Shown piece by piece: positions 38,547-46,489 of a stretch of DNA of 64,000 bases (position 1 is the first letter of the stretch; every line of letters starts with the position of its first letter). The stretch comes from Planktothrix sp. FACHB-1365 (GTDB taxonomy: Bacteria; Cyanobacteriota; Cyanobacteriia; Cyanobacteriales; Microcoleaceae). Both the position numbers and the translations under genes were made by a program. The stretch spans positions 1 to 64,000 of the forward strand of contig NZ_JACJSC010000012.1 in assembly GCF_014697575.1 (NCBI RefSeq). Reading direction: 5' to 3'. The notes below the pieces were generated by a model, which made no database searches, had not been told where the DNA came from, and was given only the letters and a program-made list of their open reading frames with translations.

Positions 38547-38876
38547 ATGAGTGCCATTCAGTTAAGGATTATTCCCCATCAAACCCAGTCTGGTTTAGCC
38601 TACCAACATTTGCAGGTTGAAATTACCAATGAAAATGAGATTATTACTCCGGCTGATTTGAAGGGGTTGAAGTTACCTAAAGGCATCGATTTTACTCAAG
38701 GCATTGTCATAGAAGGAAAAGCCCCGATTTGGTTGTATGGGTATTTAGTCCATGAGTGTCATCCGGCGGCTTGGGTGGGGTGTTATGACCCGCGTTTAGG
38801 GGCCGTTGTGGTGGCGACCCATACCCCAGATGTTTCGATTTCTCAGGTGTTTAAAGTTGATTTGCCTGGGGAGTGA
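38547..38876 (+). CDS. csx3: Stand-alone Csx3 (putative cyclic-oligoadenylate ring nuclease)
   Basis: 109 aa, a single Csx3 domain with HECHPAAWVGCYDPR at 69-83. H72, D81 and R83 have the spacing I recall for the residues important in archaeal Csx3 (H60, D69, R71). It is a paralogue of the fused copy 182 bp upstream; the two align over most of their length. Likely switches off cOA signalling made by Cas10. Confidence 0.82.
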   Translation: MSAIQLRIIPHQTQSGLAYQHLQVEITNENEIITPADLKGLKLPKGIDFTQGIVIEGKAPIWLYGYLVHECHPAAWVGCYDPRLGAVVVATHTPDVSISQVFKVDLPGE

Positions 38877-38945
38877 GGGAGGGTGCGATCGCGTTTTTTA
38901 CTACTTAAATTGTGTTCACCAGTTAACCAAAATTTAGAGGAATTT

Positions 38946-40292
38946 ATGACCAGTACAAATCCGTTAGATTGGAAAAATCATCAAGTTGATCACCTGTTTT
39001 TGTTGGTGGGTGAGAATCCATTGCCGAATTATGTAGCGGCAAGACTGCTAATCGAACCTAAAACTAGCATAGTTTATCTTGTTCAGACTACAGCGACTGC
39101 TGGCAAGGATAAACCCGCAGGTCTTTTAGAAAAAGAACTCAAAAAACATAACATTACCACTAAACCGATATCTCTGGGTGATGCTGAATCTGATGGAGAC
39201 AAAATTCGAGCAAAAATTAAAGAGACAATTCAGCCCAAAGGAAAGCCACCTTTACAGGGAAGAATCGGCTTAAATTACACAGGTGGTACGAAAGCAATGG
39301 CAGTACACGCCTATCAAGCATTTAAAGAACTTCAGCTTACTGATCCTGTGTTTAGCTATCTTGATTCTCGTAAATTAGCCATGCACATTGATGGCAAAGA
39401 TGAACCAATCCCAGTTGATCTGGCGTTATCACCTGCACCAAAATTAGAGACAATTTTAGGATTACATAATCTATCTTGGAAAACAGAACCAATTCATCAA
39501 TCTCAATTACCAGATATTGCTGAAGAATTTTCAAAATTACACCTCAAACCTGATTTGGCGATAATATGGAGAAAATGGTGTGATTCAGGTTTTAAAGACT
39601 TGAAAGATTCAAAAGGTTATTGGCTAAAAGATACTCAATTTCCTCAACCCCCTAGCCTAAAATTATCAATTACCACACCTAAAAAGGAAACTGTTACAGT
39701 TCCAGATGAAATCAAAACAATATTTAGAGAGCAGTTAGGTTGGGCTTCGACTGCTGAACTTAGCTTAAAAATTGCTAAAGAGAAAGGTAAATTTGCTACT
39801 TTTGGCGATGTTTGTCAATGGTTAGATGGGGGATGGTTAGAAGATTATGTATTGTCGCAAATAGAGAAAGTAAAGATAGTAAAGCCAGAATACCATCTCC
39901 ATAGCTCCGTTCGCTCAATCAATATTAAAGATAATGATCCTAAAAAAAATTGGAGAATACAATTTGAATTTGATGTAGCTTTTTTAAGAGGATATCAACT
40001 CTTTGCAATTTCTTGTACCACGAGTCCTAATTATAAGGACTGTAAACAAAAACTGTTTGAAGCTCAATTACGAGCTAAACAACTTGGTGGGGATGAAGCA
40101 CGGATAGCTTTAGTATGTTGCTGCGATCCTCATCCAAAAGAACCTAATAAAAAAGCTAGTGAAAACTTAAAAAAGGAACTTGATTTTATGATAGAAGACA
40201 GCAAAATAGAGGTCTTTGACAGTCAAGACTTAGAGCCAACTAAATTTGCTGATAAACTTAATAAATGGATTTTCAGGAATGCTGGAAAGTGA
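38946..40292 (+). CDS. CARF-domain effector, Card1/Can-like (DUF1887-type)
   Basis: 448 aa from ATG 38946; a GTG 63 bp upstream is in frame. The N-terminal CARF domain senses cyclic oligoadenylate; LNYTGGTKAMAVHAY (110-124) is its ligand loop. The C-terminus has a restriction-endonuclease-like core: WLEDY at 297-301, EFDVAFLRGYQLFAISCTTS with D343. Where Card1 nucleases have a Lys (ECK/SCK), this protein has S-C-T-T (356-359), so nuclease activity is doubtful or uses another residue. Located between Csx3 and Cas10. Confidence 0.78.
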   Translation: MTSTNPLDWKNHQVDHLFLLVGENPLPNYVAARLLIEPKTSIVYLVQTTATAGKDKPAGLLEKELKKHNITTKPISLGDAESDGDKIRAKIKETIQPKGKPPLQGRIGLNYTGGTKAMAVHAYQAFKELQLTDPVFSYLDSRKLAMHIDGKDEPIPVDLALSPAPKLETILGLHNLSWKTEPIHQSQLPDIAEEFSKLHLKPDLAIIWRKWCDSGFKDLKDSKGYWLKDTQFPQPPSLKLSITTPKKETVTVPDEIKTIFREQLGWASTAELSLKIAKEKGKFATFGDVCQWLDGGWLEDYVLSQIEKVKIVKPEYHLHSSVRSINIKDNDPKKNWRIQFEFDVAFLRGYQLFAISCTTSPNYKDCKQKLFEAQLRAKQLGGDEARIALVCCCDPHPKEPNKKASENLKKELDFMIEDSKIEVFDSQDLEPTKFADKLNKWIFRNAGK

Positions 40293-40360
40293 CAAAATCA
40301 TATATTCGGCAATATGGCGAGTATACGATCGCCTAAATCAACAATTTTCAGGACTGAAAA

Positions 40361-42067
40361 ATGAGCGAATATACAGCCACCATTATTGACACGACAGGGA
40401 TTCAACCTTATATTTTTGGGAGTAACAGGCTTCGAGAAAATATTGGTGCATCTTACTTAATTGCAGAAGCAACAAAGCAATGGGTTGAACAAGCTTTGAT
40501 TAAATTGGGTAAACCTTTTTATTTTCCCGATCCTGAATTATCAGAACAGCGTCAAGAACCCCATCCTGAACCTGATGCCAAACCTTATATTGAAGAGGGA
40601 AACTTAGCATCTGAAGTGATTTATGCAGGTGGAGGTAATGCAGTTTTACTCTTTGCATCCCATGATGATGCTGTAGATTTTACTAAAATTTTAAGTAGTC
40701 GAATTTTGAAGAAAGCACCAGGACTTAACCTTGTTGTTGCTCACAAAAGGTTTGATTTTGATGACCAAGAAAGACCACTAAGACAAGTTATTGACGACTT
40801 AATGAAAGATGAACTGGAATCTAAAAAACGACAACGGATTCCTTCTGTACCCTTATTAGGATTAGGCGTAACAGCCGATTGTAACTCGACTCGATTAGTT
40901 GCTATTGGAACCAGTGATCAATTTAAGAGTCCTAATAAATATCTGGTTTCTAGGGAGGTTAAATACAAACTAATTGCCGTGTTTCCGGCTCGAACAAAAC
41001 TAGGAAACTTTTTTAAAAATGACATAGATTTCAATGTCTACGATTTTCCTTTAGAATTTGATAATTTAGGTAGAACTCAAGATGAGTCTAGTTATATAGC
41101 TGTTATTCATGCTGATGGAAATAGTATGGGCGATCGCTTTCAAAAACAAGGTGAAACTGCATCAACTAACCGAGAATATATCACCAGAATGCGCCAGTTA
41201 TCTTGGAGTGTTAATCAAATTGGGAAAGAGGCTTTAAGAACCGTTGTAAAAACACTGGTTAATTCGATTCATCATAATTCCAAAGGTGCTTTTATTAAAT
41301 GGTTTGATTCCGAAAACCAGTTAATTAGTCAAATTGAACTGAAGAAAAACCCCAAAAATGGTAAATTTTTCTTACCTTTTCGCCCTCTAGTTTATGGGGG
41401 AGATGATGTCACTTTTATTTGTGATGGGCGCTTAGGATTAACTCTAGCGGCTCTGTTCTTAAAAGAATTTGAGAAAACCGCAGCAGATGGAGAAATATTA
41501 ACAGCTTGTGCTGGAATTAGCATTATTAAATCCCATTATCCTTTTGCCCGTGCTTATGAATTAAGTGAATCTTTATGTGGTAGTGCTAAGAAAATGGTAC
41601 GCGAAGGTGGAGGTGGATTTTCTGCCTTAGATTGGCATATTGCTGCGAGTGGTTTAATCGGTTCTCTGGGTGATATTCGTAAGCGAGAGTATCAGGTTAA
41701 TAATTCTAAAAAAGAAAAAAATCTTTCTATGCGTCCAATTCGACTTAAAGCAAAAAATGGAGAATGGCAAAACTGGAATGATTTTGAATCAGTTGTCACG
41801 GAGCTTAATGATTGGCGAGATAAACGCAATAAAGTTATTGCTCTACGAGAAGTTTTACGCAAAGGTTCAGATGCAACTCAACAATTTTTGCATCTTTATA
41901 GAATGAAAGAACTACCCTGTTTTTCTCAAGCTCCTAATGATGACCTAAAAAATACAGGTTGGATTGATGATTATAGCGGTAGTAGTGGGGAAAAAGTATG
42001 TGGCCATTTTGATGCAATTGAAGCAATGGAATTTTATTTTCCCTTATCAGGAGTGAACGATGAGTAA
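40361..42067 (+). CDS. cas10: Cas10 (Csm1/Cmr2-like) without HD domain
   Basis: 568 aa large subunit of a type III effector. It opens directly with the first palm domain (TATIIDTTGIQPYIFGSNRL, VIYAGGGNAVLLF) and has the active cyclase motif G346-G-D-D349 in LVYGGDDVTF, preceded by AVIHADGNSMGDRF. No N-terminal HD nuclease is present, so single-stranded DNA cleavage is not expected, while cyclic oligoadenylate synthesis is. It overlaps the next gene by 8 bp. Confidence 0.88.
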   Translation: MSEYTATIIDTTGIQPYIFGSNRLRENIGASYLIAEATKQWVEQALIKLGKPFYFPDPELSEQRQEPHPEPDAKPYIEEGNLASEVIYAGGGNAVLLFASHDDAVDFTKILSSRILKKAPGLNLVVAHKRFDFDDQERPLRQVIDDLMKDELESKKRQRIPSVPLLGLGVTADCNSTRLVAIGTSDQFKSPNKYLVSREVKYKLIAVFPARTKLGNFFKNDIDFNVYDFPLEFDNLGRTQDESSYIAVIHADGNSMGDRFQKQGETASTNREYITRMRQLSWSVNQIGKEALRTVVKTLVNSIHHNSKGAFIKWFDSENQLISQIELKKNPKNGKFFLPFRPLVYGGDDVTFICDGRLGLTLAALFLKEFEKTAADGEILTACAGISIIKSHYPFARAYELSESLCGSAKKMVREGGGGFSALDWHIAASGLIGSLGDIRKREYQVNNSKKEKNLSMRPIRLKAKNGEWQNWNDFESVVTELNDWRDKRNKVIALREVLRKGSDATQQFLHLYRMKELPCFSQAPNDDLKNTGWIDDYSGSSGEKVCGHFDAIEAMEFYFPLSGVNDE

Positions 42068-42770
42068 TTATTTTATTAACATTGAACTGTTAAGTGATAC
42101 CACCTTCGGACGTGGGGATGGAGTCGCAGGTTTAATTGACCAAGAAGTTGAACATGATTCCTATGGATTTCCTTACTTGCGAGGACGTACATTAAAAGGA
42201 TTATTAAGCGAGGAATGTGACAATTTATTATGCTTAATTTCTGATCCTCAACGGCATTGGCTAAACGCTAGAAATAGCTTACTTGGTACAGCAGGAAGTA
42301 CAACAGAAACCCAGTCCAGAATGCACGTTGGGGATGCTTGTTTACCCGAAGATTTGCGTCAAGCTGTAAGACTGCAATTTGAACAGGAAGAAGATGCAGA
42401 AAGACGCAGAGGCTCAAGAAGTATCACAGATAAAGATATTCTCTCATCTTTAACGACTTTTCGGCAACAAACAGCTATTGATTCTAAAGAGGGTGTTGCT
42501 AAAGATAAAAGTTTACGTTCTAGTCGAGTTGTTTTGCGAGAGCTTTGTTTTAAAGCACCCATTACTTTTAATCTAAAACCCTCGGATGATTCACAGAAAA
42601 TATTAGCTCTGTTAGCGGTTAGCGTCCTCGCATTACGTCGAATAGGAAGTGGAAGAAATCGAGGTCGTGGTCATGTGAAATGTACATTGTGGGAACAAGA
42701 AAAAAATAAACAACTTGAAGAAATTACTACAAAACATTTACGTTATTTTGAACAGGAGACAAAAGCATGA
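42060..42770 (+). CDS. RAMP superfamily protein, Cas7/Csm3-like (type III-D)
   Basis: 236 aa. IELLSDTTFGRGDGVAGLIDQEVEHDSYGFPYLRGRTLKGLLSEEC is a RAMP N-terminus, and the C-terminal glycine-rich loop is RRIGSGRNRGRGHVKC. Single ferredoxin-like domain, Csm3 size. Probably a backbone subunit that binds crRNA. Its 3' end overlaps the next gene by 4 bp. Confidence 0.8.
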   Translation: MSNYFINIELLSDTTFGRGDGVAGLIDQEVEHDSYGFPYLRGRTLKGLLSEECDNLLCLISDPQRHWLNARNSLLGTAGSTTETQSRMHVGDACLPEDLRQAVRLQFEQEEDAERRRGSRSITDKDILSSLTTFRQQTAIDSKEGVAKDKSLRSSRVVLRELCFKAPITFNLKPSDDSQKILALLAVSVLALRRIGSGRNRGRGHVKCTLWEQEKNKQLEEITTKHLRYFEQETKA

Positions 42771-44362
42771 GTACAATTACCTTTACCCTTCATACTCAAC
42801 AACCTATTTTAGCAACATCCTTTCAAGGTGATCCGAACAGTGATGTTTCCTATCCCTATATTCCAGGGAGTATGATTCGGGGGGCATTAATTGGTCGCTA
42901 TCTCAAACACAATACCAATATAGGAGATGATATTCTGGCTGATACTCAAGTTAGAGATTTATTTTTTTCAGGTCAAGTTCGTTACCTAAATGCGTATTTA
43001 CTCACTAAGGAAGAACATCAACCTCGAAGCTTACCAACACCTCGATCTTGGTTTCAAAATAAAGGAGAAGATCCCCTAGAAAGAATTTATGATTTGAGTC
43101 GGATGGAAATGTCTGATTTAGATTCTGATGTTTCAGCGAAGCCAGTAAAACACCAATTTTGTAGCGTTAATTCTACAGATGTTACACTGTACACTGAAAA
43201 ACGTCGTATCAATATTCATAATCAAAGACATCGCAGTAAAGGCAGAGCGATAGAAACAGTAGGGGAGGTATTTCGTTATGAAGCTTTAGATGCTAATCAG
43301 AAATTTAAAGCTGTAATTTTATGTCAAAAAAAAGATCAGCAAATCTTAGAAGAGTTACTTAATGAAAATGATAATATTTGGTTAGGGGGTTCTCAAAGTG
43401 CAGGCTATGGACATACTAAAATTAGTAAGATTCAATTTCACGAAACTTGGGATGAAGTCGGAGAAAATCAAAGCCTGGAAAACCGAATAGAAAGGGAGTA
43501 TTTCCAAATTACTCTTCTGAGCGATATGATTCTTCAAAATGAGTGCGGTCAATATGTTGTAGAACCACCGATACAACTTTTAGCAGAATCATTAGATATA
43601 GACCCTGAACAATTAAAATTACACAAAGCTTATATGTCTAGCGCTTTAATAGGAGGATTTAATAAAAAATGGGGTTTACCTTTGCCTCAAGTTCCAGCGA
43701 TCGCATCAGGAAGTGTTTTTGTTTTTCAATCTTTATCGCTTGATTTACAGCGAGTCAAAGATTTAGAGTTTTATGGACTGGGAGAAAGAACCGTTGAAGG
43801 TTTTGGACGGGTTGCAGTTAACTGGTTGAATTTAGATAACAGTGCAGAATTTTCTACAACTTTACCGGGATCAGAACCCAGTTCTACAGATGTCCCCAAA
43901 CTTCCAACGGGTTCAAAATCAGCAAAGTTAGCGAAGGAAATGGCAAAACGTTTATTTTGTCAAAAATTAGAGGAAAAATTACGTCAAAAAGTTAGTGGAT
44001 TTAACATAGAAGGAAATATCAGTAATAGCCAACTTTCTCGGCTGATGATTATCGCAAGGAAAGCACTTAACGATCCCAAACTAGGAAATAAGCCAAATCT
44101 CCAGCAAGTCACGGAATTACTAGGTAATTTACCACCCAATGCAAGCGATCAGTTTGAATATGCAAAAATAGGTAATCAATCCATTAAACAACCAATTGAA
44201 CAACAAATTAAAGAGTGGATAGAAAACCCGTCAGGTTGGATTGATATTTCACCTGTGACAATTGCTGGAGAATCCTATGATTTAAGTCAAGATGAAACTT
44301 TAGCCCCTAAGTACACGCTACTTTTAATTATGGCAATTGCCAAAAAAGCAACTAAGGAGTAA
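42767..44362 (+). CDS. csx10: Csx10-like RAMP (Cas5 group, type III-D)
   Basis: 531 aa with two RAMP halves. The start TFTLHTQQPILATSFQGDPNSDVSYPYIPGSMIRGALIGRYL, the SLPTPRSWF segment and the glycine-rich GGSQSAGYGHTKI are characteristic of Csx10. A second glycine-rich turn is GLGERTVEGFGRVAVNW near 355. The last 140 residues are helical and may act like a small subunit. Expected to cap the crRNA 5' handle. Confidence 0.8.
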   Translation: MSTITFTLHTQQPILATSFQGDPNSDVSYPYIPGSMIRGALIGRYLKHNTNIGDDILADTQVRDLFFSGQVRYLNAYLLTKEEHQPRSLPTPRSWFQNKGEDPLERIYDLSRMEMSDLDSDVSAKPVKHQFCSVNSTDVTLYTEKRRINIHNQRHRSKGRAIETVGEVFRYEALDANQKFKAVILCQKKDQQILEELLNENDNIWLGGSQSAGYGHTKISKIQFHETWDEVGENQSLENRIEREYFQITLLSDMILQNECGQYVVEPPIQLLAESLDIDPEQLKLHKAYMSSALIGGFNKKWGLPLPQVPAIASGSVFVFQSLSLDLQRVKDLEFYGLGERTVEGFGRVAVNWLNLDNSAEFSTTLPGSEPSSTDVPKLPTGSKSAKLAKEMAKRLFCQKLEEKLRQKVSGFNIEGNISNSQLSRLMIIARKALNDPKLGNKPNLQQVTELLGNLPPNASDQFEYAKIGNQSIKQPIEQQIKEWIENPSGWIDISPVTIAGESYDLSQDETLAPKYTLLLIMAIAKKATKE

Positions 44363-44366
44363 ATCA

Positions 44367-45887
44367 ATGATTGAAAAGTTACAGAGATCCGATCATCGTA
44401 GAATTATCAAAAGAATAATTATTCGAGGTAATCTGATACTGAATACTCCCACTTGTTTAGGAAGTGGTGATACAGAAGCACCAACAGATTTAGCTTTGCT
44501 ACGGGATAGCATCAGCGATCACGCTTTATTAACAGGTTCATCTATTGCAGGTGCTTTGCGGAACTATCTGCATGAGTACGAACAAGGTTATGGGAAAAAT
44601 GAAATTCCCCAAGGTTTAGCAACTAAACTTTTTGGTCATCTGTTTCGTTATGAAGGTGAGGAGCCAAAGGAAGAGGAAAATCAAAGTCCTCTAATTATTG
44701 ACGATGCAATTAGTAGTAAAATTCCAGTGATTGAATTGCGGGATGGAGTCAAAATTGACGGAGCAACAGGTACAGCAGAAGATGGTAAAAAATATGATTT
44801 AGAATTGCTGGAAGCCGGAACAGAATTTTTCCTCAGTTTTGAGTTACTCATTGAAAAAGATGAAGCTGACTTAAAAAGAGCACTTGCTCTTGCTTTGAGG
44901 GGATTAGAGAAAGGTGAAATTTGCCTGGGGATAAAAAAACGTCGAGGTTTTGGTCGCTGTCATGTAGAAAAGTGGCAAGTTTGGGAATTTGATTTACAGA
45001 AGCCTAAAGACCGAATCGAGTGGTTAAAATTTGATCACTGGACTAGGGAATTATCAAATAAAAGGAAATCATTTGAATCGATTGTAGTCGCGCTTGGAGG
45101 AGTATCACTGAAACAACAGGTTGATAAGCGTGATCGCCTCTCCATCCATGCTCAATTCAAACTAGCAAGTCCCTTATTGATTCGTTCAGGTCAAGACTTA
45201 GTTGAGAATAAGCGATCGCCTGATGTAGTACATTTACATTCTCAAAGAAATGGAAAATCTCACCCTATTGTTTCAGGCACAAGTCTAGCAGGTGTGCTGT
45301 GGCATCGAGCCGAACGAATTGTTAATACATTGGGTAAAGATTTACAAATAGTTTATGATATTTTTGGGATTGTTGAAGGAAACCAAGCAAAAGCCAGCCG
45401 TCTAATGATTCACGAAAGTGTTATTGAAAATACGGCTGAATTAGTGCAAAGCCGAATCGCAATCGACCGCTTTACAGGAGGTACTTATCACGGAGCATTG
45501 TTTAGCGAACAGCCTATTTTTGGACTTGAAAAAACTGAGGAAGAAAAGAAATCTAAAAATAAAAAGAGTCAACAAAAATCTAAACCGTCTAACAACAATA
45601 AACATCTTGAGCTTAAACTTGAATTACGTGACCCGAAAGAAGATGAAATTGGCTTGCTGCTGCTACTACTCAAAGACTTATGGACAGGTGATTTACCTGT
45701 AGGGGGTACGAGTAGCATTGGACGGGGAAGATTACAGGGAGTAGAAGCAACGATAATTTGGCAGCAGCCAGAAAAAACGGAGCATAAATGGATAATTTTT
45801 CAAGACAATGGAAAGCTAAAATTTGAGGGTGAAGATAAACAAAAACTAGAAAATAGTGTACGTGAGTTTGTGGAGAAAGCCCAATGA
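44367..45887 (+). CDS. Tandem Cas7-Cas7 RAMP protein (Csm3-like repeats)
   Basis: 506 aa from the ATG at 44367, which has AAGGAG 7 bp upstream; an ATG at 44337 overlaps csx10 and is less likely. Two Csm3-like domains: first IIIRGNLILNTPTCLGSGD...LLTGSSIAGALRNYL, ending with KKRRGFGRCHV; second AQFKLASPLLIRSGQDL...IVSGTSLAGVLWHR, ending with GGTSSIGRGRLQG. The Asp residues in each N-terminal loop could cut target RNA. A Lys/Ser-rich linker is inserted near 395-415. Confidence 0.82.
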   Translation: MIEKLQRSDHRRIIKRIIIRGNLILNTPTCLGSGDTEAPTDLALLRDSISDHALLTGSSIAGALRNYLHEYEQGYGKNEIPQGLATKLFGHLFRYEGEEPKEEENQSPLIIDDAISSKIPVIELRDGVKIDGATGTAEDGKKYDLELLEAGTEFFLSFELLIEKDEADLKRALALALRGLEKGEICLGIKKRRGFGRCHVEKWQVWEFDLQKPKDRIEWLKFDHWTRELSNKRKSFESIVVALGGVSLKQQVDKRDRLSIHAQFKLASPLLIRSGQDLVENKRSPDVVHLHSQRNGKSHPIVSGTSLAGVLWHRAERIVNTLGKDLQIVYDIFGIVEGNQAKASRLMIHESVIENTAELVQSRIAIDRFTGGTYHGALFSEQPIFGLEKTEEEKKSKNKKSQQKSKPSNNNKHLELKLELRDPKEDEIGLLLLLLKDLWTGDLPVGGTSSIGRGRLQGVEATIIWQQPEKTEHKWIIFQDNGKLKFEGEDKQKLENSVREFVEKAQ

Positions 45888-46477
45888 ATCAGGAGTTGTG
45901 TCAGACCTCAATTGAAAACCTTAGCGAACAGTTGCTTCAAAATTGGCTTAAGCAACAAGCGAAAGATTATCAGTTGCCCTATCTGTTAGCTCATGCTGAA
46001 GATGGAGTTATTTGGGGACGTTTTGATACGGATAGTGGCAGTTTAATAACTGCTAGAGAGGTTTTTCCTGAGTGTAACTTTCCTGAATTACGTTTAAATA
46101 CTTTGCAACAATGCCGAATTTTTGGAAAAGCGGGGGAAGTCTTACTATGGAATAGTAACGGAAAATGGCGATCGCGCCTGATCCTTGAAACTAAAGCATC
46201 AGAATTAATTACTAAAAAACAAATCGGTGTAATCCCAGAATCTCAAATTCTTTGGGGAACTAAAGGGCAAGAAAATAAAGAGCATAGTTTTACCCTGCTT
46301 TCAGATGGTTCTCAAGGATTAAAACACGCTGTACCTAGAACTGGAATCAATTTTGACAGAAATGAGAACGAGAAACAACCTAAACGTCCAGTGAAATTAG
46401 AAGTACATCACTATTTTTGCTACGACTCAGATGGAGTCGCTCGAATTTTTATCAGTCGTCTTGTATCTCTTAAATAA
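45884..46477 (+). CDS. csx19: Csx19 (TIGR03984-like, type III-D)
   Basis: 197 aa, no catalytic motif. LPYLLAHAEDGVIWGRFD and LRLNTLQQCRIFGKAGEVLLW resemble the Csx19 family, which marks subtype III-D. Overlaps the tandem Cas7 gene by 4 bp and precedes the TIGR03986 RAMP by 12 bp. Confidence 0.8.
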   Translation: MNQELCQTSIENLSEQLLQNWLKQQAKDYQLPYLLAHAEDGVIWGRFDTDSGSLITAREVFPECNFPELRLNTLQQCRIFGKAGEVLLWNSNGKWRSRLILETKASELITKKQIGVIPESQILWGTKGQENKEHSFTLLSDGSQGLKHAVPRTGINFDRNENEKQPKRPVKLEVHHYFCYDSDGVARIFISRLVSLK

Positions 46478-46489
46478 GGAGAAAATTCA

